A stretch of 64,000 nt of DNA, taken from assembly GCF_037104765.1 (NCBI RefSeq), contig NZ_JBAWSY010000002.1, positions 186,001-250,000 on the forward strand, written 5' to 3'. Shown one piece after another: positions 19,669 to 29,590 of this stretch (its first letter is position 1; each line of letters starts with the position of its first letter). This DNA comes from Psychrobacillus mangrovi. GTDB lineage: Bacteria; Bacillota; Bacilli; Bacillales_A; Planococcaceae. The position numbers and the translations under genes are program-made. The notes under the pieces are model-generated. The model was not told the origin of the DNA. It did no database searches and saw nothing but the letters and a program-made list of their open reading frames with translations.

Positions 19669-21921
19669 TTAGTATCCCTTAATCTGATCATGTGAATTAA
19701 TTTTTAAGTTTAACCCATATTCATTCGTAACACCTTCGACTGAAACAACGTTTAATGTTCCAGATATCTTTCCGTCTTTTCCTTTGTCAATGATTGAACC
19801 AACACTCTTGTTCTTATCTTTTAAACCGAACGAAAGAGTAAAGCCATCTTTCACCGCATTGATGTACGTTTCTCTTTGATTATTTGTATATTTTACTTTA
19901 GTACCATCGGAATCACTTATAGTAATCGAAGCTTGTTTGGAAACATATGCTTGATCCTGAGCTAATACCGAACCATTTTTATGTTTTATGGGGGCTATCG
20001 TAAAAGTTATTACTTCATTTGAAATGTTATTATCATCACTAGTTCCTTCACTAATCATAGCAAGTTCAAATGGTCCCTCAATTACTCTTAGTGTCGTTAG
20101 ACCCCAGCCGACATATTCGGGAATTGCCATACCTGCAGCTTGTTGAACCATCGAATAATCCGTAATCGCACTTTGTTCCGAGTCTGTATTAAATGTCCAG
20201 ATTCCATTAGAACCCACTTTTGTTTTTCCAAGAGATTTCCCTGCGTTTTTGAAAAAGTAGATCTCATAATTTGGTTCACCTGTGCCATACAACTCGATTT
20301 TGTTACCATCCATGCGGTACCCAGCAGTTCCAGGTATGGTTGAAAACTTAGAATCTAGGTTTATTTTAGCAACCACTTTATTACTTGTGATATTGAAGGA
20401 AGACACCGAAGACGGGGAATAAGTTCCATTAACTACGTCTTCTTTATCTAATGCTGCCTTGAACGAATCAAAAGAGACAACTGTTCCTTCATTTCGGTAA
20501 TTGTCGCCAGAAGACTTCATATTATATTTTAATCCGTCAGTTGTTACGAAGTAGTTATTCAAACTGTCAATGAAATGCACTGCTTTTTTTGATATGGAGC
20601 CTGCTTTTGCTGCTACATAGAAATTCAAAGAACTTGAAGTTTGTGTTTCAACCACTTTGTTTTTCTCCATTTTGTTAAATGAAATAGATTTATCTAGTGC
20701 TGCTGAATTTAGCTCTTTCGCTGTAAATACAATCGTAACTATACCATTGCTATCTGGCGCTAGATTGACTGACTTAGCACCAACCGCATTATTTGCTGCT
20801 CCATTCACTGAAACTAGCTTCAATCCTGTTGGAATATCAACACGGATTGTAGCTTTAGAAGGCTGCCCATTCGACTCTTTAAATATTGCCGCTAATGCAA
20901 CTATTTCCGAAGTTTCCTTATGTTGAATTGTTTTATCTCCGACATAAATAGGTACAACACTTCCTGGAATGTTAAATCTAATCGTATTAGTTTTATATTT
21001 CAACGTGTAGATTGATCCAGGTATTTGAATGGAAGTAGTTAATGTAATCGTTAACCCATCTTTACTTAATGAAGTGTTTGTAACTTCCAACCCATTATCT
21101 GTTGTAAATTCAGAAGGTTTGATTGAAGAGATCGGTCTGTTAAGTTTGATAGATAATGTCGTATTATTTATTATAGAGCTTGATACAATTTGAAATGGCA
21201 AAGATACATTAACACCATTTATCCTATTCTGTAGAGCATTCTCCCATTTTAAAACGTTTGCATTAAGAATTGCTTGAGCTTCATAAACTTTCTTAGCAGC
21301 TTCCGAATAATTCCCCCATCTCACTTCTGCTTCAGCACTTTTAGCTAGCATATGAACGGTCACATCATTTTTTAATTCTAATATTAACTTCTCTGCAGGT
21401 CCTTTTACTACATTACGGATTCTATCGCGAGTAGATTGCCCATATACGCGATCCAACAAAATTGTTTGTTTACGAAATTCCGCTGTCATTTCATGATATG
21501 TCTTTTCTACTCGGTCTAAGTTGTTTGAGTAAACTGCATTCGAAAGTGCATTCGTTTTTGCATCGATTTTCGTACTTGCCGTAATTGCATCAAGATACGC
21601 TTGAGCACGTTGAATTTGAACTTTTGTATCCATTAGTTGGGCTTCATACTTTAACTTATCCGAAAAACTTACCCCATCTAGTGCACCTTCCACTTTTGCA
21701 ATTGCTATTTTTGCATTGTTAAATTGTTCCCATGGCTGAGTCATACCATCCGCAGAACCCTCGACAGAAATCGCCCACTTTAAAACGTTACCTGCATTTT
21801 GTACATCTACCATTAATTGTTCCATATTTATCGCAGCATTTCCTTGTTGAGTTGGCGCAGTCGCAACAAAGGTCGACAATGCAACTACCGATGAAACTGC
21901 CGTTCTAATTAATTTCACCAT
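19669..21921 (-). CDS. SbsC-type S-layer protein, paralogue 2
   Basis: The protein has 750 residues from ATG 21921, with GGGAGG 8 bases upstream. A signal peptide (to about GNAA, residue 30) precedes the SbsC-like polymer-binding domain (VDVQNAGNVLKWAISVEG...DRVYGQSTRDRIRN). Then come Ig-like domains, one with MDGNKIELYGTGEPNY...NGIWTFN, matching the equivalent domain in the other two paralogues. The N-terminal part is much better conserved than the rest. It is probably an alternative or minor S-layer protein. Its order relative to a SLAP fragment repeats that of the previous pair. Confidence 0.8.
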   Translation of the reverse strand: MVKLIRTAVSSVVALSTFVATAPTQQGNAAINMEQLMVDVQNAGNVLKWAISVEGSADGMTQPWEQFNNAKIAIAKVEGALDGVSFSDKLKYEAQLMDTKVQIQRAQAYLDAITASTKIDAKTNALSNAVYSNNLDRVEKTYHEMTAEFRKQTILLDRVYGQSTRDRIRNVVKGPAEKLILELKNDVTVHMLAKSAEAEVRWGNYSEAAKKVYEAQAILNANVLKWENALQNRINGVNVSLPFQIVSSSIINNTTLSIKLNRPISSIKPSEFTTDNGLEVTNTSLSKDGLTITLTTSIQIPGSIYTLKYKTNTIRFNIPGSVVPIYVGDKTIQHKETSEIVALAAIFKESNGQPSKATIRVDIPTGLKLVSVNGAANNAVGAKSVNLAPDSNGIVTIVFTAKELNSAALDKSISFNKMEKNKVVETQTSSSLNFYVAAKAGSISKKAVHFIDSLNNYFVTTDGLKYNMKSSGDNYRNEGTVVSFDSFKAALDKEDVVNGTYSPSSVSSFNITSNKVVAKINLDSKFSTIPGTAGYRMDGNKIELYGTGEPNYEIYFFKNAGKSLGKTKVGSNGIWTFNTDSEQSAITDYSMVQQAAGMAIPEYVGWGLTTLRVIEGPFELAMISEGTSDDNNISNEVITFTIAPIKHKNGSVLAQDQAYVSKQASITISDSDGTKVKYTNNQRETYINAVKDGFTLSFGLKDKNKSVGSIIDKGKDGKISGTLNVVSVEGVTNEYGLNLKINSHDQIKGY

Positions 21922-22056
21922 AAAATTTACCTCCCATTTATACTAGCCATCATTGTAATTATATGTATATATGGAACGATAATATGTTTATTAGTAAACA
22001 AAAAAGCCCATTAAGCGTTTCTCGATTAAGTGACTTCACCATTTTTACTTTACTTC

Positions 22057-22430
22057 TTAGATGAAAACTGGTCATAAGGACTAACAGAAGACCAAATTAA
22101 ATATGTACATGCACTAGTTTCTTCGTTAGAACCTATCAAGTAAAACGAAATCTCGATTGTTGGATTCCACTTTCATGAGTCGGAGGTTGCAGTAAATATC
22201 TATGTTATTATTCGAAATGCTTTTTCTCAGGTTTTAACAATCGAAAACCTACCAATTCAATTATTTGATGCAACTGGAGATTTGTTATGTAAACTTGGTT
22301 TCCACTTGGTCTATTTAAAATTTCTTCTAAACAGGCAAGACCAATTAGTTCATCCATCTCCAAAGAAGTTTTCTTGAAAGAAAATCCTAATTTTAGTTAA
22401 TGGAAAATAGAATGATTCCACAGTCACTAG
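22057..22430 (+). pseudogene. fragment of a second SLAP-domain S-layer assembly gene
   Basis: Plus-strand translation gives LDENWS*GLTEDQIKYVHALVSSLEPIK*NEISIV..., a close match to the second SLAP domain of the 18585 gene (LDENWSNGLTEDQQNYVHELVS). There are in-frame stops, a one-base deletion near 22303 and a further stop near the end. The first SLAP domain is absent. It sits divergent from the S-layer paralogue at 19669, in the same arrangement as the intact pair. Confidence 0.85.
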
Positions 22431-22471
22431 AAGACAACAATGCCGAATGTAAATGGATAGCTTAAACGTTA

Positions 22472-22514
22472 AAGAGGGTACCACTAGTTCATATTGAACT
22501 AGTGGTACCCTCTT
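22472..22514 (-). terminator. strong terminator of the glycan gene cluster
   Basis: A perfect 20-bp stem (AAGAGGGTACCACTAGTTCA and its complement) has a 3-base loop, just downstream of galE. It closes the long leftward cluster. Confidence 0.85.
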
Positions 22515-22568
22515 ACTATTTCGAAACTTATTGCATAGTTTTAACTATAAATCATATCTAAATTGTAA

Positions 22569-23555
22569 TTACTTTAATATTTTATTTAAATTCTTATTAA
22601 TATGCCATTCCCATGCAGTTTCAATAATCTTATTTAGATTATATTCCGTTTCCCACCCGAGCTGCTCTCTAATCTTCTTGGAAGAAGCAATCAGTCTTGC
22701 AGGATCACCTATTCTTCTAGATTCATATTCTATAGTAGCTTTTTTGCCTGTAACTCTCTCACACATGTCAATTATATCTTTGACCGAGTATCCATGGCCA
22801 TTTCCTAAATTATATATATTATTATCAATTCTTTTATATAATAGAGCATCTAAACCCAAAATATGTGCTATTGCTATATCTGTTACATGTATATAATCAC
22901 GTATACATGTACCATCAAGGGTATCGTAATCAGTTCCAAATACTTTAATTTTTTCTCGTTTTCCTAATAAATGCTGTAAAATTAGTGGTATTAGGTGAGT
23001 TTCTGGTTCATGGTCTTCACCAATTTCTTTAGAACTATGTGCACCTGCAGCATTAAAATAACGAAAAACAACATAATTCAAACCATATGCACTCTGAAAA
23101 TCTCTGAGCATTTCTTCTATCATCAATTTAGATTTCCCGTATGGATTAATCGGATTTGTAAATGACTCCTCAGTGATTACATTTTCCTTTGGAATACCAT
23201 AAACTGCTGCTGTTGATGAAAAGATAAAGTTATTAATATTATGCTTAACCATTTGCTTTAATAAATTGAGTGTTCCAGCAACATTATTCTCATAATACTT
23301 TATTGGGTTATTTACTGACTCTGATACTAAGCTATTTGCAGCAAAATGCATAACAGCATCAATTTTATAAGAAAGAAATATTTTTTCAACTACTTTTTCA
23401 TCACGTAAATCACCCTCGATAAATATAGCTTTCTCATCAATAGCCCAAAAATGACCTGTAGATAAATTATCTAAAACTATAACCGAGCGTTCCTTTACTA
23501 ATTCCTTTACACAATGACTACCTATATAGCCAGCACCACCAACTACTAATATCAT
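22569..23555 (-). CDS. galE: UDP-glucose 4-epimerase
   Basis: The start was chosen at ATG 23555 (MILVVGGAGYIGSH), because the Rossmann fold begins there; the open frame extends upstream without homology. The product has 328 residues, normal for GalE. The NAD-binding GGAGYIGS motif, the catalytic Ser (SSTAAVYG) and the Y-x-x-x-K (YGKSK) are present. It interconverts UDP-glucose and UDP-galactose in the cytosol. As the last gene of the glycan cluster it probably supplies UDP-Gal, perhaps for the initiating transferase at 23706. Confidence 0.92.
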   Translation of the reverse strand: MILVVGGAGYIGSHCVKELVKERSVIVLDNLSTGHFWAIDEKAIFIEGDLRDEKVVEKIFLSYKIDAVMHFAANSLVSESVNNPIKYYENNVAGTLNLLKQMVKHNINNFIFSSTAAVYGIPKENVITEESFTNPINPYGKSKLMIEEMLRDFQSAYGLNYVVFRYFNAAGAHSSKEIGEDHEPETHLIPLILQHLLGKREKIKVFGTDYDTLDGTCIRDYIHVTDIAIAHILGLDALLYKRIDNNIYNLGNGHGYSVKDIIDMCERVTGKKATIEYESRRIGDPARLIASSKKIREQLGWETEYNLNKIIETAWEWHINKNLNKILK

Positions 23556-23705
23556 AATGATCCCATCCCTACGTAAGTAATGACTTAAATTGTTTAAATA
23601 GAATAAGAAAACACAAAACTCTAACTCTACACTATGTCCCACCTAGTAGAAGATAGGGGAAACATAAAATATTTCAGTAGATTCATATAGACACATTCAA
23701 AAAAT

Positions 23706-25115
23706 TTAATACGCGTTTTTATTCATAAATCCATTTACAATTGTCTTCAAAATTATTTTTACGTCAAACAACAAAGTCCAATTTTCTATATAATATATAT
23801 CATGTTCAATACGATTCTCGATAGAAGTGTCTCCACGCAAACCACACACTTGAGCCCATCCAGTGATTCCGGGGCTAACCTGATGTTTTATCATATATTT
23901 TGGCACTTCTTCTTTAAATTGTTCTACAAAATATGGACGTTCTGGTCGCGGACCTACTACACTCATGTCACCTTTTAGTACGTTAAAAAACTGTGGAAGC
24001 TCATCTAAGCTTGTTTTCCTAAGAAAAGTACCAAACTTTGTTCGACGAGGATCATTTTCTACCGTCCATTCTGTGTTAGAAACAAGCTCAGGCATATAAT
24101 TCATTGAGCGGAATTTATACATATTAAACGTTCGACGATTTAAGCCCACCCTTTCCTGTTTGAACAAAATAGGACCAGGTGAAGTCAATTTTACGCCAAT
24201 AGCTATCATCAATAGTAATGGTGATGTAAGAATTATAGCAAGCAATGAAAACGCAATATCGAAAGCCCTTTTTAAGATACGATTCACAAATTCGTCTAAT
24301 GGAACATCGCGTACATTTATAATAGGTAGATCCCCAAATTTCTCAAAGTGAGGACTAGCTGGTAATATGTCATAAAAATCTGGAACAATTGAAACCCGTA
24401 CTCCAGCTTTTTCACAGATCATAATAATTTGTTGATACTTAGTAAAAGCAGTTAAAGGAAGCGCGACTACAACTTCATCTACAACCCTTTCATTAAGTAT
24501 TTTATCAAGGGTATTTAACTTCCCCAATATCTGTTTCTGAAAATAATCATCGGAACAATATTCAGTACGGTAATCATCTAAAAAACCGATTACTTCTAAT
24601 CCATATTCAGGGTGTTTCATTAGGTTTCTCATATACCTTTTACCAATTGAACCTGCACCCAAAATCAAAACAAATTGCCTGTTAAAACCTTTACTTCTTA
24701 AACTTCGTAAGCTTTGTTTTACTATATACCTATATATAACTGCACTTAAAACTCCTAAAATAAAATAGATTACTAAGAATAAACGAGATATATCAATATT
24801 TTTAACTGTAAAAAGGATACTCAATAAGACAAACAAACTAAATAGATGTGCCTGAAAAATCTTTGCTATTTCTATTGCAAATTTCGCTTTACGTTTAGGA
24901 ACATAAAGTCCTATTACAAAAGCTATCAAAATATAAATTATAGAATATACTAAATTCCATAAAAAATAACTTGAAAGAGGTAGGTATGATCCTAGTTGCT
25001 CATTATCAATTAAATAAAAACGACTAAACCAAGCAATAAAGAAAGATATTTGAATAAATATAAAGTCGACAAGAATATAAAGCTGGGTTATAAATCGTTC
25101 TTTGCCTCTAATCAT
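23706..25115 (-). CDS. polyprenyl-phosphate sugar-1-phosphate transferase (WsaP/WcaJ-like)
   Basis: ATG 25115 has AGGTG 6 bases upstream; a GTG at 25124 is the alternative. The product has about 469 residues. There are four membrane segments (about 12-120), a central CoA-binding-like domain (LILGAGSIGKRY), a further membrane segment, then the bacterial sugar transferase domain (KRAFDIAFSLL, MYKFRSM, DELPQFFNVLKGDMSVVGPRPE, PGITGWAQV). By family it transfers a sugar-1-phosphate to undecaprenyl phosphate, starting glycan assembly. In Geobacillus, WsaP starts S-layer glycans with galactose; that donor is an inference here, helped by the adjacent galE. Confidence 0.88.
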   Translation of the reverse strand: MIRGKERFITQLYILVDFIFIQISFFIAWFSRFYLIDNEQLGSYLPLSSYFLWNLVYSIIYILIAFVIGLYVPKRKAKFAIEIAKIFQAHLFSLFVLLSILFTVKNIDISRLFLVIYFILGVLSAVIYRYIVKQSLRSLRSKGFNRQFVLILGAGSIGKRYMRNLMKHPEYGLEVIGFLDDYRTEYCSDDYFQKQILGKLNTLDKILNERVVDEVVVALPLTAFTKYQQIIMICEKAGVRVSIVPDFYDILPASPHFEKFGDLPIINVRDVPLDEFVNRILKRAFDIAFSLLAIILTSPLLLMIAIGVKLTSPGPILFKQERVGLNRRTFNMYKFRSMNYMPELVSNTEWTVENDPRRTKFGTFLRKTSLDELPQFFNVLKGDMSVVGPRPERPYFVEQFKEEVPKYMIKHQVSPGITGWAQVCGLRGDTSIENRIEHDIYYIENWTLLFDVKIILKTIVNGFMNKNAY

Positions 25116-25143
25116 AATTTTCACCTTTTATTCATAATGATGT

Positions 25144-26010
25144 TTAATAACCTTTTCTAAAAATATTTACAGTACCTGAGATTAAAAGTTTAAAAGATAT
25201 TCCGAGATAAACTAGTAAATTTATAAAAAAATTATATCTCTTCGCAAAATGTAATTTGTGAAACAAAAACATTGCCCGGTGGAATTCATATACGATCTTA
25301 AATGGTTTTTTACGACTACTGGCTCCTTTATAATGTATGATTGAAACATGTGGGTAATAGTAAATCTTCCAGCCGGCTTTCTTTATTCGGAAGCACCAAT
25401 CAATATCTTCACCATACATAAAAAAAGATTCATCGAGTAAGCCTATCTCATCTATTGCTTCCCGTCTTACCATCATAAATGCCCCAACCAAACAATCAAT
25501 TTCATGAACTTCATCCATATTTAAATAACTCTTATGATATGCATTATATTTGGGACTGTTTGGATATCTTTTTGCAAAACCTGTCATATAATAAAACGAT
25601 GCTTCTGGAGTTGGAAATCCTCGATGACACGCTCTATCTAAAGTACCGTTTTTTAATAAAACTTCACATCCAGCTGCTCCAATTTGTTTATCCTTATCCA
25701 TAAATTCAACTATTTTAGATAAAGTATCTTCCATGACTATTGTATCAGAGTTTAATAATAAAACATAGCGACCCTTAGATTGTAGAATGGCCTGATTATT
25801 CGCTCTAGAAAATCCAACATTTTGTCTATTCTCAATCACATTCACTTTTGGATAAATTTTTCTTATAATATCCACAGAACCATCTGAAGAATTATTGTCA
25901 ACTAAAATAATTTCAATCTCATATAATGAATTAGCATTATATATTGATTGAATGCATTCAAGCGTAAGCTTTTTTGTATTAAAGTTAACAATGATAATAC
26001 TTACATCCAT
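25144..26010 (-). CDS. family 2 glycosyltransferase (WbbL/rhamnosyltransferase-like)
   Basis: The protein has 288 residues. The GT2 fold is clear: SIIIVNFNTKKLT, the VDNNSSDGS loop, the metal-binding region LLLNSDT, and a late EDIDWCFR motif. It is cytosolic, with a weakly hydrophobic C-terminal end. The WbbL-type pattern points to rhamnosyl or similar transfer in glycan elongation; the exact sugar cannot be read. A terminator-like hairpin separates it from rmlD upstream, so it may have its own promoter. Confidence 0.82.
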   Translation of the reverse strand: MDVSIIIVNFNTKKLTLECIQSIYNANSLYEIEIILVDNNSSDGSVDIIRKIYPKVNVIENRQNVGFSRANNQAILQSKGRYVLLLNSDTIVMEDTLSKIVEFMDKDKQIGAAGCEVLLKNGTLDRACHRGFPTPEASFYYMTGFAKRYPNSPKYNAYHKSYLNMDEVHEIDCLVGAFMMVRREAIDEIGLLDESFFMYGEDIDWCFRIKKAGWKIYYYPHVSIIHYKGASSRKKPFKIVYEFHRAMFLFHKLHFAKRYNFFINLLVYLGISFKLLISGTVNIFRKGY

Positions 26011-26052
26011 TATTTATTTTTCCTCTTTTCATCAATCTATTTTTGTCGAAAA

Positions 26053-26082
26053 AAGGATTATACGATTACATCCTTTTTAGTA
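26053..26082 (-). terminator. terminator-like hairpin in the leader of the 25144 gene
   Basis: AAAAAGGAT and ATCCTTTTT can pair around a loop, followed by T residues on the minus strand, about 45 bases before the glycosyltransferase start. It could attenuate read-through; this is weak evidence. Confidence 0.35.
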
Positions 26083-26176
26083 AAAGTTGTATATACTACT
26101 TAAAATTACAATACCACCTCATATTTTACCAATCTTACTCTTAATTTGAAAGTACTATTATGTAACGAAATAAATA

Positions 26177-26201
26177 AGGTGAGTGCTATATGCACTCACC
26201 T
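26177..26201 (-). terminator. terminator after rmlD
   Basis: A perfect 10-bp stem (AGGTGAGTGC/GCACTCACCT) with a 5-base loop is followed by TTATTTATTTC on the minus strand. It sits about 60 bases past rmlD. Confidence 0.75.
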
Positions 26202-26260
26202 AAATTGAAACTCGAATTATTTATATAAAATATTTCTCTAATCTCAGTTAAATTTCTAGT

Positions 26261-27094
26261 TCATTCTAAAAAAGATTTCAATGCCTCTCTCCAATGTCTA
26301 AGCTCTGAAAAGCCGTTAATCCGAATGGACATATTATCAAGAACTGAATAATTTGGTCTTTTGGCTGGTCGTGGAAATTGATCCGAAGACAATGGATTAA
26401 CAATAATATTAATGCCCGCCTCCTCGAAGATTGCTGCAGCAAATTCGTACCAAGAACAGGAACCACTATTGGTACAGTGATATACTCCATATTTTTCCGA
26501 CTGTACTAAATCTAAAATAAATGAAGCCAAATCTACTGTATAGGTCGGTGATCCTATTTGGTCTGTAACAACTCCAATTTCGCTCTTTTCTTCTGCTAAC
26601 CTTAACATCGTTTTCACAAAATTATTTCCATGTTCTCCATATACCCAAGCAGTTCGTACTATAAAATACTTTGAACATAAGCTTGTGGTTAACTGCTCTC
26701 CTGCATATTTCGATTTACCATATACACCTAAAGGATTAACAGGGAAATATTCTTCATATGGTTGTGTTGCTGTACCATCAAATACATAATCCGTACTAAT
26801 GTAACAAATTTTAGCACCAATTTTTTCAGCAGCTACAGCCAGATTTCTTTGACCTATACTATTCACGGAATAGGCAAGATCTTTGTCAGTCTCTGCCTTG
26901 TCTACGTTAGTAAATGCAGCAGCATTAATAATAATATCGGGTTTAATTTCTAGTACAATCCTTTGAACTTTATCCATATCGACTATATCTAATTCATCTT
27001 TTCTAAAGGGATAAAGTTCTATATCAGTCTTCTTTAACTGTTGAACTAATTCTATTCCAAGTTGACCATTTGCTCCGGTTACAATTATTTTCAT
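26261..27094 (-). CDS. rmlD: dTDP-4-dehydrorhamnose reductase
   Basis: The protein has 277 residues. The NAD(P)-binding motif TGANGQLGIEL, the STDYVFDG segment and YGKSKYAGE carry the expected SDR residues of RmlD. It catalyses the last step to dTDP-L-rhamnose in the cytosol. Its start codon lies just at the end of rmlB. It is the last of the four rml genes, which are transcribed in the order A, C, B, D, the order known from Geobacillus and Aneurinibacillus S-layer glycan clusters. Confidence 0.93.
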   Translation of the reverse strand: MKIIVTGANGQLGIELVQQLKKTDIELYPFRKDELDIVDMDKVQRIVLEIKPDIIINAAAFTNVDKAETDKDLAYSVNSIGQRNLAVAAEKIGAKICYISTDYVFDGTATQPYEEYFPVNPLGVYGKSKYAGEQLTTSLCSKYFIVRTAWVYGEHGNNFVKTMLRLAEEKSEIGVVTDQIGSPTYTVDLASFILDLVQSEKYGVYHCTNSGSCSWYEFAAAIFEEAGINIIVNPLSSDQFPRPAKRPNYSVLDNMSIRINGFSELRHWREALKSFLE

Positions 27095-28113
27095 TATTCT
27101 TTCTCCATTGTTTTACCGTATTGCGATTCATAATAATGTTTATATTCACCAGAGATAATATTTTCCCACCAAGAACGATTATTTAGATACCAGTCAACTG
27201 TTTCTTTTAAACCAGTTTCAAAATTATATTTAGGAATCCATCCTAACTCATTTTCAAGTTTTGTTGGATCAATAGCATAACGACGGTCATGACCTAATCG
27301 ATCATCCACATATTTAATTAGTGATTCAGGTTTATTAAGATAATTTAATATTGCTTTAACGACTTCAATATTAGTTTTCTCATTATGACCACCTACATTA
27401 TAAACTTCTCCAATTTTTCCTCTATGCAATACTAAATCAATTGCACTACAATGATCTTCTACATGTAACCAATCTCGAATATTTTGTCCATCTCCATATA
27501 CAGGAAGAGGTTGATTATTTAAAGCATTAATAATCATTAAGGGGATTAGCTTTTCTGGAAAATGAAAAGGTCCATAATTATTGGAACATCGTGTAATATT
27601 AATAGGCAAACCATAGGTCTCATGATAAGCACGAACAAGTAAATCTGCACCTGCTTTACTTGCACTATAAGGACTATTTGGGGCTAACGGAGTTTCTTCT
27701 GTAAAGTAACCTTCTTTTCCTAAAGTACCATAGACTTCATCTGTGGAAACTTGAACATATTTTTTTACTTCATACTTCTTTGCTGCATCCAACAAAACTT
27801 GTGTTCCTTGTATATTAGTGCGAATAAAGACTCCAGGATCAGTTATACTGCGATCAACATGAGATTCCGCAGCAAAATTCACAACTACATCGAATTTTTT
27901 AGTAAAGAGACTATCAATAAATGCACTATCAGTAATGTCACCTTTTACAAAATGATAATTTGATTTTTCTTCAGACATTTTTAAGTTTTTTAGGTTTCCT
28001 GCATAAGTAAGAGCGTCTAGATTAGTAATCTCATATTCTGGATACTTTTGAACCATATAATTAACAAAATTACTACCAATAAAACCTGCCCCACCTGTAA
28101 CTAATAATTTCAT
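27094..28113 (-). CDS. rmlB: dTDP-glucose 4,6-dehydratase
   Basis: The start was chosen at ATG 28113 (MKLLVTGGAGFIGSN), with AAGGA 9 bases upstream; an ATG at 28122 overlaps the rmlC stop but has no spacing to a ribosome site. The product has 339 residues. It shows TGGAGFIG, STDEVYG and YSASKAGAD. It makes dTDP-4-keto-6-deoxyglucose. That intermediate feeds both rmlC/rmlD and the FdtA-like branch at 30865-32960, so this enzyme is the branch point. Confidence 0.93.
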   Translation of the reverse strand: MKLLVTGGAGFIGSNFVNYMVQKYPEYEITNLDALTYAGNLKNLKMSEEKSNYHFVKGDITDSAFIDSLFTKKFDVVVNFAAESHVDRSITDPGVFIRTNIQGTQVLLDAAKKYEVKKYVQVSTDEVYGTLGKEGYFTEETPLAPNSPYSASKAGADLLVRAYHETYGLPINITRCSNNYGPFHFPEKLIPLMIINALNNQPLPVYGDGQNIRDWLHVEDHCSAIDLVLHRGKIGEVYNVGGHNEKTNIEVVKAILNYLNKPESLIKYVDDRLGHDRRYAIDPTKLENELGWIPKYNFETGLKETVDWYLNNRSWWENIISGEYKHYYESQYGKTMEKE

Positions 28114-28118
28114 TTCAA

Positions 28119-28682
28119 TCATTCCTTATCTATATATATAAATTGAGATTGAATATCATTTAAATGAGGATGTTTCTCATCCTTTTCAGAAAGAATGGGA
28201 TTAGTTACTGGCCAATCAATATTTAAATTAGAGTCATCCCAACAAATACCTCTATCATGATCTGGAGAGTAATAATTATCCACTTTATACTGAACTTCCG
28301 TATTGTTAACTAAAGTACAATAGCCATGAGCAAATCCTTTTGGCACAAGTAACTGTCTCTTGTTATCCTCAGTTAAAATGAAACCCTCCCATTTACCATA
28401 AGTCGGCGAACCAGATCGTATATCTAAGATCACATCATATACTGCACCTTTTGTCACTCTAATGAGTTTTGTCTGAGCGTAAGGTTCCAGTTGATAATGT
28501 AACCCTCGAATAGTTCCAGGTTCAGCTGATAACGAATGATTATCTTGAATAAATTTGAATGAGAATCCTTGTTCTTCAAACACTTTCGCATTAAAGCTTT
28601 CCATAAAAAAGCCTCGATGATCACCGTACACATCTGGTTCGAAAAGATACGCATCAATTAAGTTCGTCTTAATAAATTTCAA
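28119..28682 (-). CDS. rmlC: dTDP-4-dehydrorhamnose 3,5-epimerase
   Basis: TTG 28682 has AGGAG 10 bases upstream and gives MKFIKTNLIDAY..., the family's usual start. A GTG at 28700 overlapping the rmlA stop is the alternative. The product is about 187 residues. The cupin carries the catalytic His and its neighbours (GTIRGLHYQ), KLIRVTKG and PKGFAHGY. It epimerises C3 and C5 on the route to dTDP-L-rhamnose. Confidence 0.9.
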   Translation of the reverse strand: MKFIKTNLIDAYLFEPDVYGDHRGFFMESFNAKVFEEQGFSFKFIQDNHSLSAEPGTIRGLHYQLEPYAQTKLIRVTKGAVYDVILDIRSGSPTYGKWEGFILTEDNKRQLLVPKGFAHGYCTLVNNTEVQYKVDNYYSPDHDRGICWDDSNLNIDWPVTNPILSEKDEKHPHLNDIQSQFIYIDKE

Positions 28683-28696
28683 TTTAGTAGATCTCC

Positions 28697-29569
28697 TCAC
28701 AGTTTTCTATTTGCCAATTCGGTTAGGTACTGACCATAGCCATTCTTTCTTAATGGTTCCGCAAGACTTAATAGCTGCTCTCTTGTAATATAGCCTTTTC
28801 GATAGGCAATTTCTTCTAGACAAGCTACTTTTAAACTTTGACGTCTTTCTATTGTTTCAATAAATGTAGAAGCCTCTAAAAGAGATTCATGTGTACCTGT
28901 ATCTAACCAAGCAAACCCTCGTCCAAGTAGTTCTACATGAAGATTTCCCAGTTCTAGGTATGCTTTATTCACATCAGTAATTTCCAATTCGCCTCGAGCA
29001 GAAGGTTTTATAGACTTTGCAATTTCAACAACGCTATTATCATAAAAGTATAAACCTGTCACAGCATAGCTTGACTTAGGTAAAGCCGGTTTCTCTTCAA
29101 TAGAAACAGCTTTTCCTTCATCATTAAATTCAACAACACCAAAACGCTCTGGATCTTTTACATTATACCCAAAAACGGTTGCTCCTCTTTCTCTTGAAAC
29201 CGCTCTTTCCAGCATGGTTGTAAACTTGTGTCCATAAAATATATTGTCACCTAAAATAAGCGCTACAGAATCCTCACCAATAAACTCTTCCCCAATAATA
29301 AAGGCTTGTGCTAAGCCATCTGGTGAATGCTGAATAGCATATGATAATTGAATACCAAGATCCTGTCCATCTCCCAAAAGTTGCTCAAAACGAGGAGTAT
29401 CTTCCGAAGTTGAGATAATCAATATATCCTTAATACCCGCCAGCATTAATATGGAAAGAGGATAATAAATCATTGGTTTGTCATAAATAGGAAGTAATTG
29501 TTTGGACACCGACTTTGTTAATGGATAGAGGCGTGTACCACTACCACCCGCTAAGATAATTCCTTTCAA
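28697..29569 (-). CDS. rmlA: glucose-1-phosphate thymidylyltransferase
   Basis: The protein has 290 residues. The nucleotidyltransferase signature GGSGTRLYPLTKSVSKQLLPIYDKPMIYYPLS is complete, with ILGDNIFYG carrying a metal-binding Asp. It makes dTDP-glucose from dTTP and glucose-1-phosphate. It has a GGAGGGAATTCC-type ribosome site. It feeds both deoxysugar branches of the cluster. Confidence 0.94.
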   Translation of the reverse strand: MKGIILAGGSGTRLYPLTKSVSKQLLPIYDKPMIYYPLSILMLAGIKDILIISTSEDTPRFEQLLGDGQDLGIQLSYAIQHSPDGLAQAFIIGEEFIGEDSVALILGDNIFYGHKFTTMLERAVSRERGATVFGYNVKDPERFGVVEFNDEGKAVSIEEKPALPKSSYAVTGLYFYDNSVVEIAKSIKPSARGELEITDVNKAYLELGNLHVELLGRGFAWLDTGTHESLLEASTFIETIERRQSLKVACLEEIAYRKGYITREQLLSLAEPLRKNGYGQYLTELANRKL

Positions 29570-29590
29570 CTGGAATTCCCTCCTTTTTTT

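Noticed and set aside
22531..22896. Plus-strand 121-codon frame opposite galE
   Set aside because: It is a shadow of galE; the minus-strand frame carries all GalE motifs.
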